Positions 19,869 to 31,473 of a DNA stretch of 64,000 nt are shown one piece after another. Source of the DNA: Copromyces sp. CBS 386.78 (lineage: Eukaryota > Ascomycota > Sordariomycetes > Sordariales > Sordariaceae). Where the stretch lies: assembly GCA_030685235.1 (NCBI GenBank), contig MU839085.1, positions 434,001 to 498,000 on the forward strand, in the 5' to 3' direction. The translations under genes were made by a program, and so were the position numbers. Position 1 is the first letter of the stretch; each line of letters opens with the position of its first letter. Under the pieces are notes generated by a model. The model did not search any database, was not told the origin of the DNA, and worked only from the letters and a program-made list of their open reading frames with translations.

Positions 19869-22259
19869 TACCTCCTTAATTAAAGATTTTAAGGTAAAGT
19901 TAGAAAGAAAATAACTGTTAAATATATAAAGCTATTCCTAAATTTTAATCGTCTACTACGTCCAAATCCAATATAAAACCCTTATCTTAATCCTTCTTAT
20001 CCTTTAAAATATCTTTAATAGTTTCTATTCCTAGTATTCTTCTAAATTTTATATATTTATCTACTAATAAAATTTTTATTAAACTATTTACTAATATTTT
20101 CTTTATTTTATAATAATCGATTTTAATAAATCCTTTTTAAATCTCCTATTGTAACTAATAATTATAAATATTAATATAACGCAACTTAGTAGTTAAATTA
20201 TTATTTTTAATAATAATAAAACGGATTGTTTATTAATTATTATATTAAATCGTAGGAATTAAATTAATAAAGTTTATTAATTTTTTAATTAGTCTAGCTG
20301 TAAAAATCGCTTTTTTAATAACGAATCCTAAAGCTAATAATTCTACTTCTATTATTAAAATTATAACTATCGCTTATTTAATAGCTCCCTAATATATAAA
20401 TCCCTTAAATAATTTAATTATAAAATTTTATAAATTTTTATAATCGAAGCGATTATTTATAAAAGAGGTATTTAATATTACTTCGAATATATTACCACCC
20501 CCTAAAGCTATAGCAAATTCTCTAGTAATATAAAGGTAGTACAATACTTTATCTATAACCTTATAATAATCTAACCTAGGGTTATAATAGTAATAAACTA
20601 ATTTATTTACTACGAAGGCAATATTTAATCTAATAATAATTGTAATATATAATATAGAACCGATCTTAATTTAATATTAATAAATAAATTTCCCTAAAGC
20701 CTTATTCTTATAGAATATTAATTCCTAATTAATTATAGGAATAAAAATAATATATTAATTATTAATAAGGGCGTAAATTTTTTTAAAATACGATCGTTAG
20801 AATAATTATATTTTCTTTTACTCTCGGTTCCTAATTATTTTAATACTAAAGAACTATTATAACTTATTTCCCCTAATAAAGTAATACCGTTATTTTAAAT
20901 CGGTTATATACTATTTAACTTCTACTTTTCGTCTTTTAAAATAAATGAAAATAATATTATCTATATAATAGAAAATAAAAATACCGTTTTTAATAAGAAT
21001 ATAAGGCTCTTTAAAGATAAATTTAAAACTATTATCGGTAAAAGTACTAATTAATTCTTATTACTATAATAATGGCAATTTTGTAATCTATAGAATACTT
21101 TATAAAATTGTAAAACTTTACCTTCTTTCTAATACCTTAGCAATATTTTTATAAAGATTTCTTTATTAAAATTAGCGTTAATAGAGGTATTAACTATATT
21201 ATATTATATAAATTCAAAATTAAAACAAATAACGATAGTTATAATAATTCGGAAAAAACGCTTAAAGAATATTGAAATATATATTTCCTATCCTATTTTT
21301 TACTACTAATCTCCTTGTATAATAAATTTTACTTTAACCTTCTTAAATTTACTATTTTTAAAAAACTTATATAAATATACCTATATATAATCGAAAATCT
21401 ATTTACTTCGAACTTTAAATTCGTTACTATCGATTTCGACCCAAATCTTTATTTCTTAATAATTTTTTAAATATTCTTATTTAATATTAAAAAACTACTA
21501 TCGAAAAAAATAATTATTAAAGTTTTAATATTATTTTAATAGTAGTAGAAAGTTATACTAATATATAGTATTAAATTTATTGTTTTTAATAAAGCGGTTA
21601 AATTAAGTTTTTGTAATAATATCCCTTTTATAAAGGGCGGTAGGCTAATATAAACAGCTGGTATTAAACGCTACCTTCCAAAGGGTAAAACCTTCTATAA
21701 TAATATCCTTTAAATAATTATTTTAGAAAAGCCCAAAAAAGAAGGATAATAAAAATAATATATTAAGAAGAAAAGGATAATTAAAAATATAATTAAATAA
21801 TATTTTTATCGCGTTATAACGTTTTATTCCCTATATCTCCTCATTATCCTCCTAATCTACTAATAAAATAAAAAATCGTTCTAAGAATTCGTTTATATTA
21901 GTATTTTTAAAATCTATTTAGCTATTAAAGTAATTATAAGTTTCTTAAAATTAATTAATTTATATAAATAAATTTATAAATTCGTTAAAAGTAATTTTAA
22001 AAATAATTCTTTCCTTTAGTACATCCCTTATAAAGGTAATATTTTTATTAAAAATTATATTTCTCGTATTAATTATTTAATTAATATAAAAGTTCTAAAT
22101 TCAATAAATAGAAGAAAATAAATACCTAATAAAGTAGCCGATCTATACTTTTAAATTATACTTCTTTCGCCTTTTTTTCTTAAACTAAATAATAATAATT
22201 ATAATATAAACTTTATAACTATAAACCTTAAAATATAATAAATCTAATTTATATAGAAT

Positions 22260-22481
22260 TGTAACGGGTCTGCAAGAGTAAGGCACAGCGAGCAGTCGTA
22301 TAATAGTTAAAATGCTATATTTAACAAGGAAGAAAAGGAAGGAAAGACTGCACAGAAGATGCAGTCTAGAACGAGGGTTTTATACACCACCGTACCAAGG
22401 CCGGGGCAACCGAGCCAGAGCCTCGCAAATTATAACCTAATATCAACCAAGTTATAACCCCAGGGCGCTAGCCCTATAATA
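22260..22481 (-). repeat. Left (3') LTR of the nested element
   Basis: 222 bp; outer end less mutated than the matching part of its partner, inner end more mutated. Confidence 0.85.
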
Positions 22482-24171
22482 TTACCCCCCTACTCCCCCT
22501 TAAGGAGCGCGGCCCTACGTACAAACGATCACGGCACAGCTAAAATTACACGAGAAAAAACGAAAATCCAGCCCTAATCACTCCTAACCTAACGCATAAA
22601 ATAGGGAAGAAATCAATAACACCAAAAAATATTAATAACTAAGCCCCCAAACCATCGCTACACAATCACCTACTCCCTACCCGGGTCGGTATAACCTATC
22701 ACACACCCTCACAAAACTATACCTATCGCAAAATATTAAGACTAAATTAAGGAACATATTTAAACCGCGCCTATCTAAGGCCCAACCGCCGTAATATATT
22801 AATAATTAATACCGGAAATAATTAAAACACAATCATCACCTAATACTTCGTATCGCTCTACTTCCCTTGCTAATAAGAGCCCATATTACCACCGTAACTA
22901 TACTATCGCATATATCCCTCGCTAAGGATAGGCTTAATAATTATAATATTTACGAATAATATAATATCTACCGCCCTCCTATAATTATATTTTATAGCAA
23001 ATCCTCCTCTTCAAACGAAAAAAACACACGTAAAGGGGTAGAAAAAAATTAACCGGCCGTCTAACCAATAGACGCCGTACTCAAATAGTTATAGGGGTCC
23101 CTCCTATACAGACGTATAAACCTCCCTCCACTATAATATTATTAAGGCAGCCTAATAAGGCATCGCTCAATTTAAATCCTCCTCTTAACTATTATCGTCG
23201 TAACTACCTACGCCTCTAATCGAATTAAGTTATACGTTATTTATCCTCGTCTTTTTATACTATTTAAATTAATGGGAGCTACTCCCACAACTAGTATACT
23301 TGCCCTCCCTCTTCTATTTATTCTTCTACTTTTACAACGGAGAAGAAGCGGCGAAACGGGCTGTCGAAACGTTAATAAAAGTATTTATAAAATTACTAAC
23401 GTTATTATTAACCGGGGCCTACCTTAATAAGGAGGCGGAAGAGGCTAAAAAAGAATTATTATTAAATCGGCGGAAATACATAAATAATTCTAAATATTAC
23501 TCCGGCACGTCGGTACAGTCGGCGAAGCAATACTTTTAATCGTTATTAAAAGCAGTAGTAAACTAGCTAACCTTAATAGAATCCGGCTACAAATTTACGC
23601 GAACGTAATATAATACCTCTTTAAAGCGAATGAAAAAAGGCGCTATTAATTCACTACCCTTCTAGCGAAGGCGGTAAAACTCTTATCTAACTCTTTTAAT
23701 AATATTAAAATCGCTATATATAAGTCTGAACTTCTCAATAAACTCGTCGGGCGTACAATTTCTAACGCTAGCAAAAGCGACTAGCGCCTTCTTAATGGTA
23801 AACGATAAATAGGCGAATAAATAGTAGAATTACGCTTCCAAATCGCCAATAGCGAGACCATCAACATAGAACTTAGCTTACGCACTAAGTACCTATATCT
23901 CAAAATCTACTTTATCCCTAAAAAATTTTTCGAGGTAGGGGAGGATTAGCTTCTTAAGCAGCGAATCGAACAAAGGGGAGGGAACTTTAAGAGCGGCAAT
24001 CTCAATAATAATCTACTCAATAAACGAAGCAAATTATCAGTACCATTCCTAGGAGTTCGGCGACCATAGGATCTAGGGGAGGGATTACTAGGACATTATA
24101 ATAGCGGGAGACTCTTAAGGCGTACCGGCGAACGAAGGGCGACGGAATATTAAAAAGAAGGTTAAATATAA

Positions 24172-24393
24172 TATAACGGGTCTACAAGAATAAAGCACAG
24201 CGAGCAGTCGTATAATAGTTGAAATACTATATTTAACAAGGAAGAAAAGGAAGGAAAGACTACACAGAAGGTACAATCTGGAACGAGGGTTTTATACACC
24301 ACCGTACTAAGGCCGGGGCAGCCGAGCCAGAGCCTCGCAGGTCATGACCTAGTATCAACCAGGTTACAACCCCAGGGCGCTAGCCCTATGACA
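24172..24393 (-). repeat. Right (5') LTR of the nested element
   Basis: 222 bp; contains tataaaac on the minus strand. The TG at its inner end has become TA. Confidence 0.85.
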
Positions 24394-26040
24394 AGAATTA
24401 TAAAACCGCGTTAGTAGGTAATAACTATATAGAAATATTCGTATAGGGATTTCCAATTGTAAAAGTAGCAAAGGGATTTATTAGCGAAATATATAACTAT
24501 AAAAATAATTTCTAATTATATATCTTTTAAAATCTTTAAACTCTAAGCTATTACCCTCTCTTTCTCCTTAATTACACCCCCTAAGCATTCAACCCCGCCA
24601 TTTTAAACCTAAATATTAAATACGCAAACTTCGACTTAAACTCCTCTAATAATAAAAAAATCTTCTACAATTTAAAATCTAATAATCTCATTATCGTATT
24701 CGACGTATCGTAGCTTAATATTACATCGGTTTTCGAAAATAATAAACAAATCGGTTAAAATAATAATAAAAAATACTATTATCCTATCTTTAAAATAATA
24801 ATCCCAAATATAACCGGTATACCAATAAATAATAAATATAATATTAATATAACTTATTTTACTAGGTTCGAAATCGAAGAAATTAATAATTAATCTTTCC
24901 CCTAAACTATTACCTCGTAATTTATACCGTCGTATAACTTACCGTTTAATCTTTAAAATAATATATATATTATACTAAACGGTTAATAGTCCTTTAAAAT
25001 ATATTCTTTGAATATTATAAAAATAATTAAATATTTAAGGATTATAATAACTAAAACGATAATATTAAAGGTAACTACTCTTCTTATAATATTTACAACT
25101 AGTATAGGAATTAAATTAATTCCTTTTTATAAAGAAATTAACCTATATTTCAATAAAGGAAAAATCTTCGAAAATCATTTAACCGTATCGTATAAATAAC
25201 TTATAAAAGAACGTATAATTTAAAGATCGTAAATAATTATTAAGTAGCTTATAATCCTAATAATACCTTTACCGTCGTAAAAACTAAAGAAATATAAAAT
25301 TAATTAAAAAATCTAATATAAAAACTATATTCTTTAATTTTAACCTCTTTAAACCGTTCTTACCTTAAATAATAATATCGATCGTTCTATACCCTTAAAT
25401 TAATATAATTAAATTACCAACCCAAAGATCTTCTCCGTAAAAGGCTCGTCGAAATAAAATAAAGCAGGAAATCTCATTAAAAACGTATATCGAACTTCCA
25501 AAATCGAAAATCGTACAATTTTTAAATAAATAAATCGCATCCTCGCCTTCCCCTATTTAGAAGGCTACCTAATTAATATTAAAAATAATATAATAAACAC
25601 CTTCGTATATAGATTAATTTTAAGAATTATTATTATCAATATTATTAATTTCTTAATCCGCTTAATAATCTTCGTCGCTACTAAAATCGTTATTAAATTC
25701 CTCCGTAAAAGGAATACTATATTATTTTACCAACTATTTACAAAAGACTTTAATTTTACAACGGAACTAATTATTAATTTAAAAATTCTTCTTAATAATC
25801 TTATAAATATCTTAATTTCCTTTCTAATTAATTTTTACCAAATAAAAGAAAAAATACCAATATTTCTTAAATAAATAGATACTTCGCTTACAAACTTTAT
25901 AACGAAGAAAAGAATCGGCTAAATTAACCTATTTCCTCTTATTTTATTTTATTTTATCTTAATAAAAATTCTTATTATTAATTTTACTTTTATTTAAAGT
26001 TAATCCAAATCCAAAACCTCCCCTCTTAATATTTTAAACT

Positions 26041-26611
26041 TATGACAGGGCAGCAGTGCATCTAACTGCCGAGCCAAACCTACCTATAAAAGATAGGACG
26101 ATATTCGCTTGCCAACGAACATCGGGATACACAACTATATACCTTGGTCACAGGGTAATCCTGTGACACTACCTTCCCTCAAAAGAGGCTCTGCAAGAGC
26201 TGATATACGGCGAAAGGCAGCTCTCACTTAGGAGTCATCCGTAGATGCCCGACTGCGAAGGGTAGGTATATAATACTACCTAAAAGATGCAGCACATCTT
26301 TCCAATGGGTTCGTTGACCGGGCATATTGGTTGCTGCGGTTGCATTGTCTTCGTGCGAATGATTCCAAGGTTGCTCGCTGATGGGAACCTCAAACTGTCT
26401 ACTATGGACGGAATGCAGCATCGAAAAACCCGCCCTCAATTGCCCCGGCCGGGAATCGAACCCACCGTGGTAAGCGAACATACTATGACAGGGCAGCAGT
26501 GCATCTAACCGCCGAGCCAAACCTACCTATAAAAGATAGGACGATATTCGCTTGCCAACGAACATCGGGATACACAACTATATACCTTGGTCACAGGGTA
26601 ATCTTGTGACA
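26041..26611 (-). mobile_element. TRIM-like or SINE-like element with 128-bp direct terminal repeats and Pol III boxes
   Basis: The 128-bp repeats at 26041-26168 and 26484-26611 differ at two positions and flank a 315-bp core. aaact lies outside both ends (26036-26040 and 26612-26616), giving a 5-bp duplication (6 if one t is shared). Repeat ends are TG/CA-like on the minus strand (tgtcacagg...ctgtcata). On that strand an A box tggctcggcgg lies in the right repeat (26519-26509) and a B box ggttcgattcc lies just outside it in the core (26462-26452), so the Pol III unit straddles the repeat boundary. No protein is encoded; frames inside are chance. The element is GC-balanced while its Copia host is heavily A/T-converted, so it arrived late or is too short for RIP. 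A TRIM and a tRNA-derived SINE with duplicated end are both possible. Confidence 0.7.
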
Positions 26612-27790
26612 AAACTTTATTCGTTAATATAGTAGGGGTCTTTTCGTAAATTTCTATCCTTCGAAAATTTCTAAAAACTATACGAAAGTCTAATACGTTC
26701 TCTTTAATTTAAATAAAATAATAATAACTAACGCCGGCTACCTATAAAGGGCGGACTATACTAAAATATATAAATAAATTATTAAATTAAATATTAATTT
26801 AAATAATTTTAAAGATTTTATAGCGCTTAATTAGTACTATAAAAACATCCTATCTATTAATCCACTTTACTATACCTTCCTTAACTACTTTATAAAGGAT
26901 TTTAAAATAATCGTAATAAACCCAACGAATATCTACTTAAATATTAATAGGGTAATAGTTATATACTTATTTAAAAGCAATAAACTAAACTAAAATTGGT
27001 TCTAAAGCTTCGAAAGTACTAACCTTCAATTTAGGGCTAATAGTCTTCTATATCCAAACTCTAATCTTATTATTATAAAATCTAAAATCGCTAACGATTT
27101 TATACTATAGGCTATTAGAATTTTAATTATTAAAGAATTAATCTTTACTAATTTAAATAAAGTTAATCGGAAATATTAATAGGTCTTTAGTCCAATCTTT
27201 AATAAATTTACTAATAATTTTAATAATATAAAATATTTAAATACCTTTTTAAATACCCGAATCGGTAGAAGTCGTTATTAAAGGTATTACTATAAAAGAT
27301 AATACTGTTATTCGTATTATAAAGTAATTAGTAAATATAATAGTAAAAGAATAATTAATATCGTCTACTCCTTTAAAAGTATTTAAATAAATGTATTGAA
27401 GGGTATTGTTTTTTAACCTCGTAATATTAGCTTATACTAAGGCAATACGGGTAATTACCGTAATGGAGAAAAGATATAAGGAAAGGGATTATCTATTAAA
27501 AATAAAGGCTAATTCTCTACCTAAGAGGTAATCAATTAGCTAATACCCCTCGGCAAAATTAAGAAATTCGTTTTCCCAATCCTTATATTTATTAAATATA
27601 TTAAAATAAGGATAGAAAGTCTTAATAAAAGAATTAATAATAAGAAGAATCATTATAACTATCTTAATTAATAATACTAATATAAAAGGTAAATAAAATA
27701 TAAGTACTTCTAAATAATCCTATAGTATAGCAATACGATATTTAAACTATTAATTATCAAATTAGTACATAGGATAGAAATTAAAAAATA

Positions 27791-28042
27791 TATAATAAAA
27801 GGTAATTAATTCTAATAATCCTTATCTCTATCCTTCTCGAAAATTACTAGGGTTTAAATACAAGATCCAAAGATACTAGGAAACTAGTCCTTATACAGTA
27901 GTATCGTCAGACAACTCAAATATCGAATCATAAATATGAGGGGATCTCTGCACCGTATATACAATATATAAGGTTATCCAAACAGGGAGGCACATACTGG
28001 ACCAGAAGTCTGGCCATCCATGCACACCCTGATAATCTGACA
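27791..28042 (-). repeat. Right (5') LTR of the Copia element
   Basis: 252 bp. Its outer right half (gtatcgtcagacaactc..., ending ctgaca) is almost unmutated, while the inner left end is RIP-converted. Confidence 0.85.
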
Positions 28043-29050
28043 ACTTTATTGTTAGTTCTCGCCCACCCAGGACGCGAAGGACAAGGGTTGTGAGTACCGG
28101 TAGCTTGGATCCCAGGCAGATCCGTAACGACAACAGCGTTATCACTTCACCACTGCATGTGACGCGGCTCTTTTCGACAATTTCCGACTGGGCAGAAATA
28201 CCGTGCCCTGCTTTTGATCCACGTGGCTGAGAATGCCCCCTTTGATCGCAGGTCGTGCGCAGAAAGCCAGCGACTTAGAAACAAATGTGATGAGCATCTC
28301 AAGCCGACTCACCCTTGTACACTAGCGCCAAACAGATGGGTGTTAGCGATAGCATCGAGTTTCTTCAGCGTAACCCTTTGATACTGTTGGCAGAAGTTTC
28401 CCACGAAAACGTCTCGAAGATCAGGACATCTACACCTCTGCCTATCATGAGGAGCGTGGCTTTTATGAGGGCATCCAACTTGCCGTGTTCATCTCGGACC
28501 TCATTGGTCCCTGCATCATAAGGACGTGACCGGTGGCCTTTTTTTTACTGACTGCGGTCAGAAAAAGGTACTTTGGATAAAAAAGTCGCACGGGCCTTTG
28601 CATTTTTGGTTGCCAAGTCCTTAGCGTAGATTGCCGGTTAGAATGGTGATTTTTTGGTTGTTTATTTTGATGTTGAGATATTTTGGTTGCGATGCCCTGT
28701 ATTATAGTGGTTTTAATAGTGTTGGCAATTGGAATATTATTAAAAAAGCAGCTTTTTGCTGCTGACCCGGGTTAGTAGGATGCGAGCAATGTAGTTGGTT
28801 GCAAGGCCAAATGTGGGGGGATTTTGCTGACCTAGGTTAGTAATTCGAAAAAGGTACATCGAGTTCAAAAAAGTTAACCGAACACGATTCTGACCGCGCC
28901 TGACCGGCTGACCAGGTCAGCGAAAATCAGGGCTACTGATCACGCTCTAACCGAGTGCCACAAACGATCTGTCATGTTTCTTCCTATCTAGCAGCGAACG
29001 GGTGGGACTTGCTAATATACAACCGGCTCTTTGTCTGAGACTCCCCAAAA
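28043..29050. other. Unique intergenic DNA between transposon blocks
   Basis: Normal composition and no supported gene; frames at 27891-28145 and 28315-28521 are short and unassignable. Two copies of a 20-bp-scale unit (tgctgacc.gggttagta and tgctgacctaggttagta) lie at about 28760 and 28830. Confidence 0.35.
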
Positions 29051-29774
29051 GAGACTCCCTCGGCGGGCAGTGCCACTTCCATATACGGGCAGTGCCTAAC
29101 AGCCCATATAGGGTAGGTTAGTAAGGGATCCCTATACGGGCAGTGCTATAGTTAACCCTAACCCTATTAAATCCTTTTTATTTAGCGGCTACAACGTTAA
29201 ACTTAGTAATTTGTAGCTATTATAAGCTTTATAATAAAGGGTTAGGGTTAGGGTTCGGGTTAAAAATAGCTAAGAGGATTGTTTAAAGTAATTTTTAATT
29301 TTAAGTAAATAAAATACGTTTTCAGCTAAAGTGAATAATATATAAAAGATATTAAGCGAATTAATAAAGTAAATTTAAATTTTAAATGTAATAAGTAAAT
29401 TAGTTTTTTTTAAGGCAGTTAGTATATAAAGGTAGCTAGTAGAAGTAATAAAGTAGAATAAATAGTATATAAATAAATTTATATTCTAAATAAGTAAATT
29501 TAAATACTAGGTTATTATGAAAAATTTTCAATTAAAGTAGTTCGTATATAAATATATACAATATAAGTAATATTAAAGTTATTACTATATTACAATAATT
29601 GAGAAAGTTATTAAAAAATTTAATTTAATATTGTAACCGCTAAGTAAAAAGGATTTAATAGGCTTAGGGTTAACTATAGCACTGCCCGTAGAGGGATCCC
29701 TTACCAACCTACCCTATACGGGCTGTTAGGCACTGCCCGTATATGGAAGTGGCACTGCCCGCCGAGGGAGTCTC
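29051..29774. mobile_element. hAT-like inverted-repeat element containing telomere-type repeats
   Basis: Ends are gagactccctcggcggg and its complement. The inverted arms extend about 146 bp (29051-29197 and 29629-29774) with only a handful of differences. Octamers ccccaaaa (29043-29050) and ccccagaa (29775-29782) flank it, an 8-bp duplication with one mismatch. The 430-bp core is AT-rich and RIP-like without an ORF. Each arm includes a ccctaa unit (ccctaaccct on the left) and the core has three tandem GGGTTA units at about 29238-29258. The arms contain several cgggcagtgcc repeats. Confidence 0.75.
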
Positions 29775-30869
29775 CCCCAGAAAGAGCCGCTGTCGACGAT
29801 CAGGACCAACATTTTCCACGGGAACGTGGATCGAACTACATCACGAGACGAGGACCCTGAGGCTAACGACCCGGACCCGGGTGAAGATGACGCCAAGGGG
29901 AACCAACGAGACAAGTCGATACCAAGGAGCTCATAAAGGCCAATGATACATTGGATCGTTTCTTTGATGAAGAAACCCGATCCCCTGGTCCTGCTGAACG
30001 ACTGCGCATTTCCGGTGTACAGGACCCAAACCTTTTACCCGAGAGACATACCTTACCTAGATCTGAATCCGACAACACATTGGTTGGGGTCGATTTTGCT
30101 TAGCCCCCCATCCATCTCGGTCCTTTCGGATATCACAGTCACCCAAATTTGGCACATGAAGGCAGTCCGTACCAGATCAGTGCATGAGATTCATGAGCCT
30201 GCTCCCATGATGCACGGAAAGATCTCCGGCTCCAGATATGGTGGGGAAAGGCTCAGCCCACATAACCTCAAGTGGACCAAGAAGAATGAAAGTCCAAAAG
30301 CTCATAAGTATTGTCATCAAGCACCCCTGGACCGATGACCTCTCCCCGGACAGCTCTGCTCTTGGTATCACGAACATCGGAGAAACAATTCTTTGTCGAC
30401 CTGATATCCCTTCGCCAACTTGAACTTCCAACATCCAGTCACGAAATAGAATCATCTGACGGCTCAGCCCTACCTCTTGCCAGGCCCAGATTAGACGCTC
30501 ATCATCATCATCATCATTATCATCAGACAAAGAGCACTGTATCATCGGATCCAACCCGGACCAAACGATTGAGTTGAAAGGATGTCGTCGTCAGTATCAA
30601 GCAAGGTACCGCACCCATCTGCTACCAACCCCAATTTCCGTTGCTCCGAAGTTCTTTATCACAGTTTCATCGTGAACCAACACTATGTTGGTGTGATGGC
30701 ATACCTAGTCAACGCAACTGGGGATTCTGGTTGTTGTTGTTGAGGTATAAATCCATGGAAACAGCCGTGGATTTCGGACTCCCTTTTTGAATCAACATCA
30801 ACAGAATATTTACTGACTCGTTGTCTCCAATATCAACAATAGTATTCAACAACCCCACACACCTACAGA
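29775..30869. other. Intergenic region and promoter side of the velvet-like gene
   Basis: Overlapping frames (29943-30338 plus, 30177-30554 minus) are not assignable. A (catcat)n microsatellite lies at 30499-30530. A TATA-like tataaat is at about 30745, 125 bp before the start codon of the next gene, and C/A-rich leader sequence follows. Confidence 0.4.
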
Positions 30870-31473
30870 ATGTCCACCTCTACCGGTTCTACCTTGAACG
30901 ACATCCCCATCTCGGTCGTCGTCAAGCCTCCTCCACATATCCTGACTGGGAACAATGTTAAAATCCCAGCTGTCATCAAGTACGGTCCTATGCCCACCGA
31001 CCAGGCTCCCTCCGAGGTCCATGGCATGCTATATCTTGTGGACGCAACTACGAACGAACAGGTCAATGAGGATCGGGCAGCAAAGTCGATCTATGGTCTC
31101 GCCAAAACAGCCGTGGCCGAGCAAGACGGAGAGCTTACTTCCTTCTTTCTCCTCTTCCATGATGCTACTTTCCCCAAGTCTGGCAGATACCGAATCGCCG
31201 TTCCTCTGTTTGAGCCTTACATGGACATTGATGACAACGGAAACCCGGTACTAGCGACGCGCAAGTTGGGCGACGTCCAGACGGATGTGGTTAACGTTGG
31301 GCAAGTTGGTGGTGATGAGACTCATAGTAAGTTTTACCGTCCAGCTGAACAGCAGGTTGTACCAAAATGGATGGCAGAAGGACGACACTAACATGTTTCT
31401 TTGTACCCCAGCCGCCGAGGAACAATGGGTTATCAGCATGTTGGCAAGAAGGGGAGTAGCTGGGGCTAGATAA
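30870..31473 (+). CDS. Small velvet-like domain protein, two exons
   Basis: Exon 1 is 30870-31326 and exon 2 is 31412-31473, giving 172 residues. The 85-nt intron has gtaagt, branch cactaac and acceptor ccccag; splicing replaces a read-through tail with the C-terminus EEQWVISMLARRGVAGAR. The N-terminus ISVVVKPPPHILTGNN, then KIPAVIKYGPMP, and the block GELTSFFLLFHDATFPKSGRYRIAVPLFE (core FFLLFHDATF and GRYRIAVPLFE) follow the pattern of velvet factors, in which G.FFVF.DL..R.EG.YRL.F.LFE forms the centre of the DNA-binding fold. It is shorter than VosA/VelB and has no Pro-rich or Trans-activation-like extension. Velvet proteins couple development to secondary metabolism; whether this one binds DNA is unknown. 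It is intact although it stands between two RIP-mutated blocks. Confidence 0.75.

Larger units (their letters stand above)
22260..24393 (-). mobile_element. Nested non-autonomous LTR element with 5-bp target duplication
   Basis: Two 222-bp direct repeats (22260-22481 and 24172-24393) bound a 2134-bp element. The pentamer agaat lies directly outside both ends (22255-22259 and 24394-24398), an exact target duplication. Orientation is minus: on that strand the LTR reads tgtcatagggctagc...gtgtataaaac (TATA box)...cccgttaca, and a purine tract (aagggggagtagggggg) abuts the left LTR. The internal 1.7 kb, read on the minus strand with stops taken as Gln, gives gag-like sequence near 23700-23950 (KFYVDGLAIGDLEA, CTPDEFIEKFRLIYSDF). 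No polymerase domain fits in the space, so the element must have depended on a partner. It is inserted in the Copia pol region. Confidence 0.85.
19617..28042 (-). mobile_element. RIP-mutated Ty1/Copia retrotransposon with two nested insertions
   Basis: Direct 252-bp repeats at 19617-19868 and 27791-28042 are the LTRs (TG...CA where unmutated). Subtracting the nested elements leaves about 5.7 kb, the usual Copia size. Reading the minus strand with RIP stops as Gln/Trp gives Copia landmarks in the expected order: YYIDNIIFIY, the reverse-transcriptase YVDD box, near 20945-20985; then RLDYYKVIDKVLYYLYITRE, VELLALG and TTKLRYINIYNYQLQQE, the RNase H and C-terminus, at about 20700-20050. A purine tract aaggagg adjoins the left LTR as a 3' polypurine tract for minus orientation. 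Frames of 60-80 codons inside are accidental. Flanking pentamers aggta and acttt do not match, so no target duplication is visible. The element is inactive. Confidence 0.85.

Noticed and set aside
26287..26508. 73-codon frame in the TRIM-like element
   Set aside because: No family, and it crosses the terminal repeat; the element appears non-coding.
29150..29260. Telomere or chromosome end
   Set aside because: Only a few TTAGGG units, inside an element with inverted repeats and a target duplication, and unique DNA continues on both sides.
30499..30530. Asp-rich protein frame at the (cat)n tract
   Set aside because: Microsatellite translation; no support on either side.
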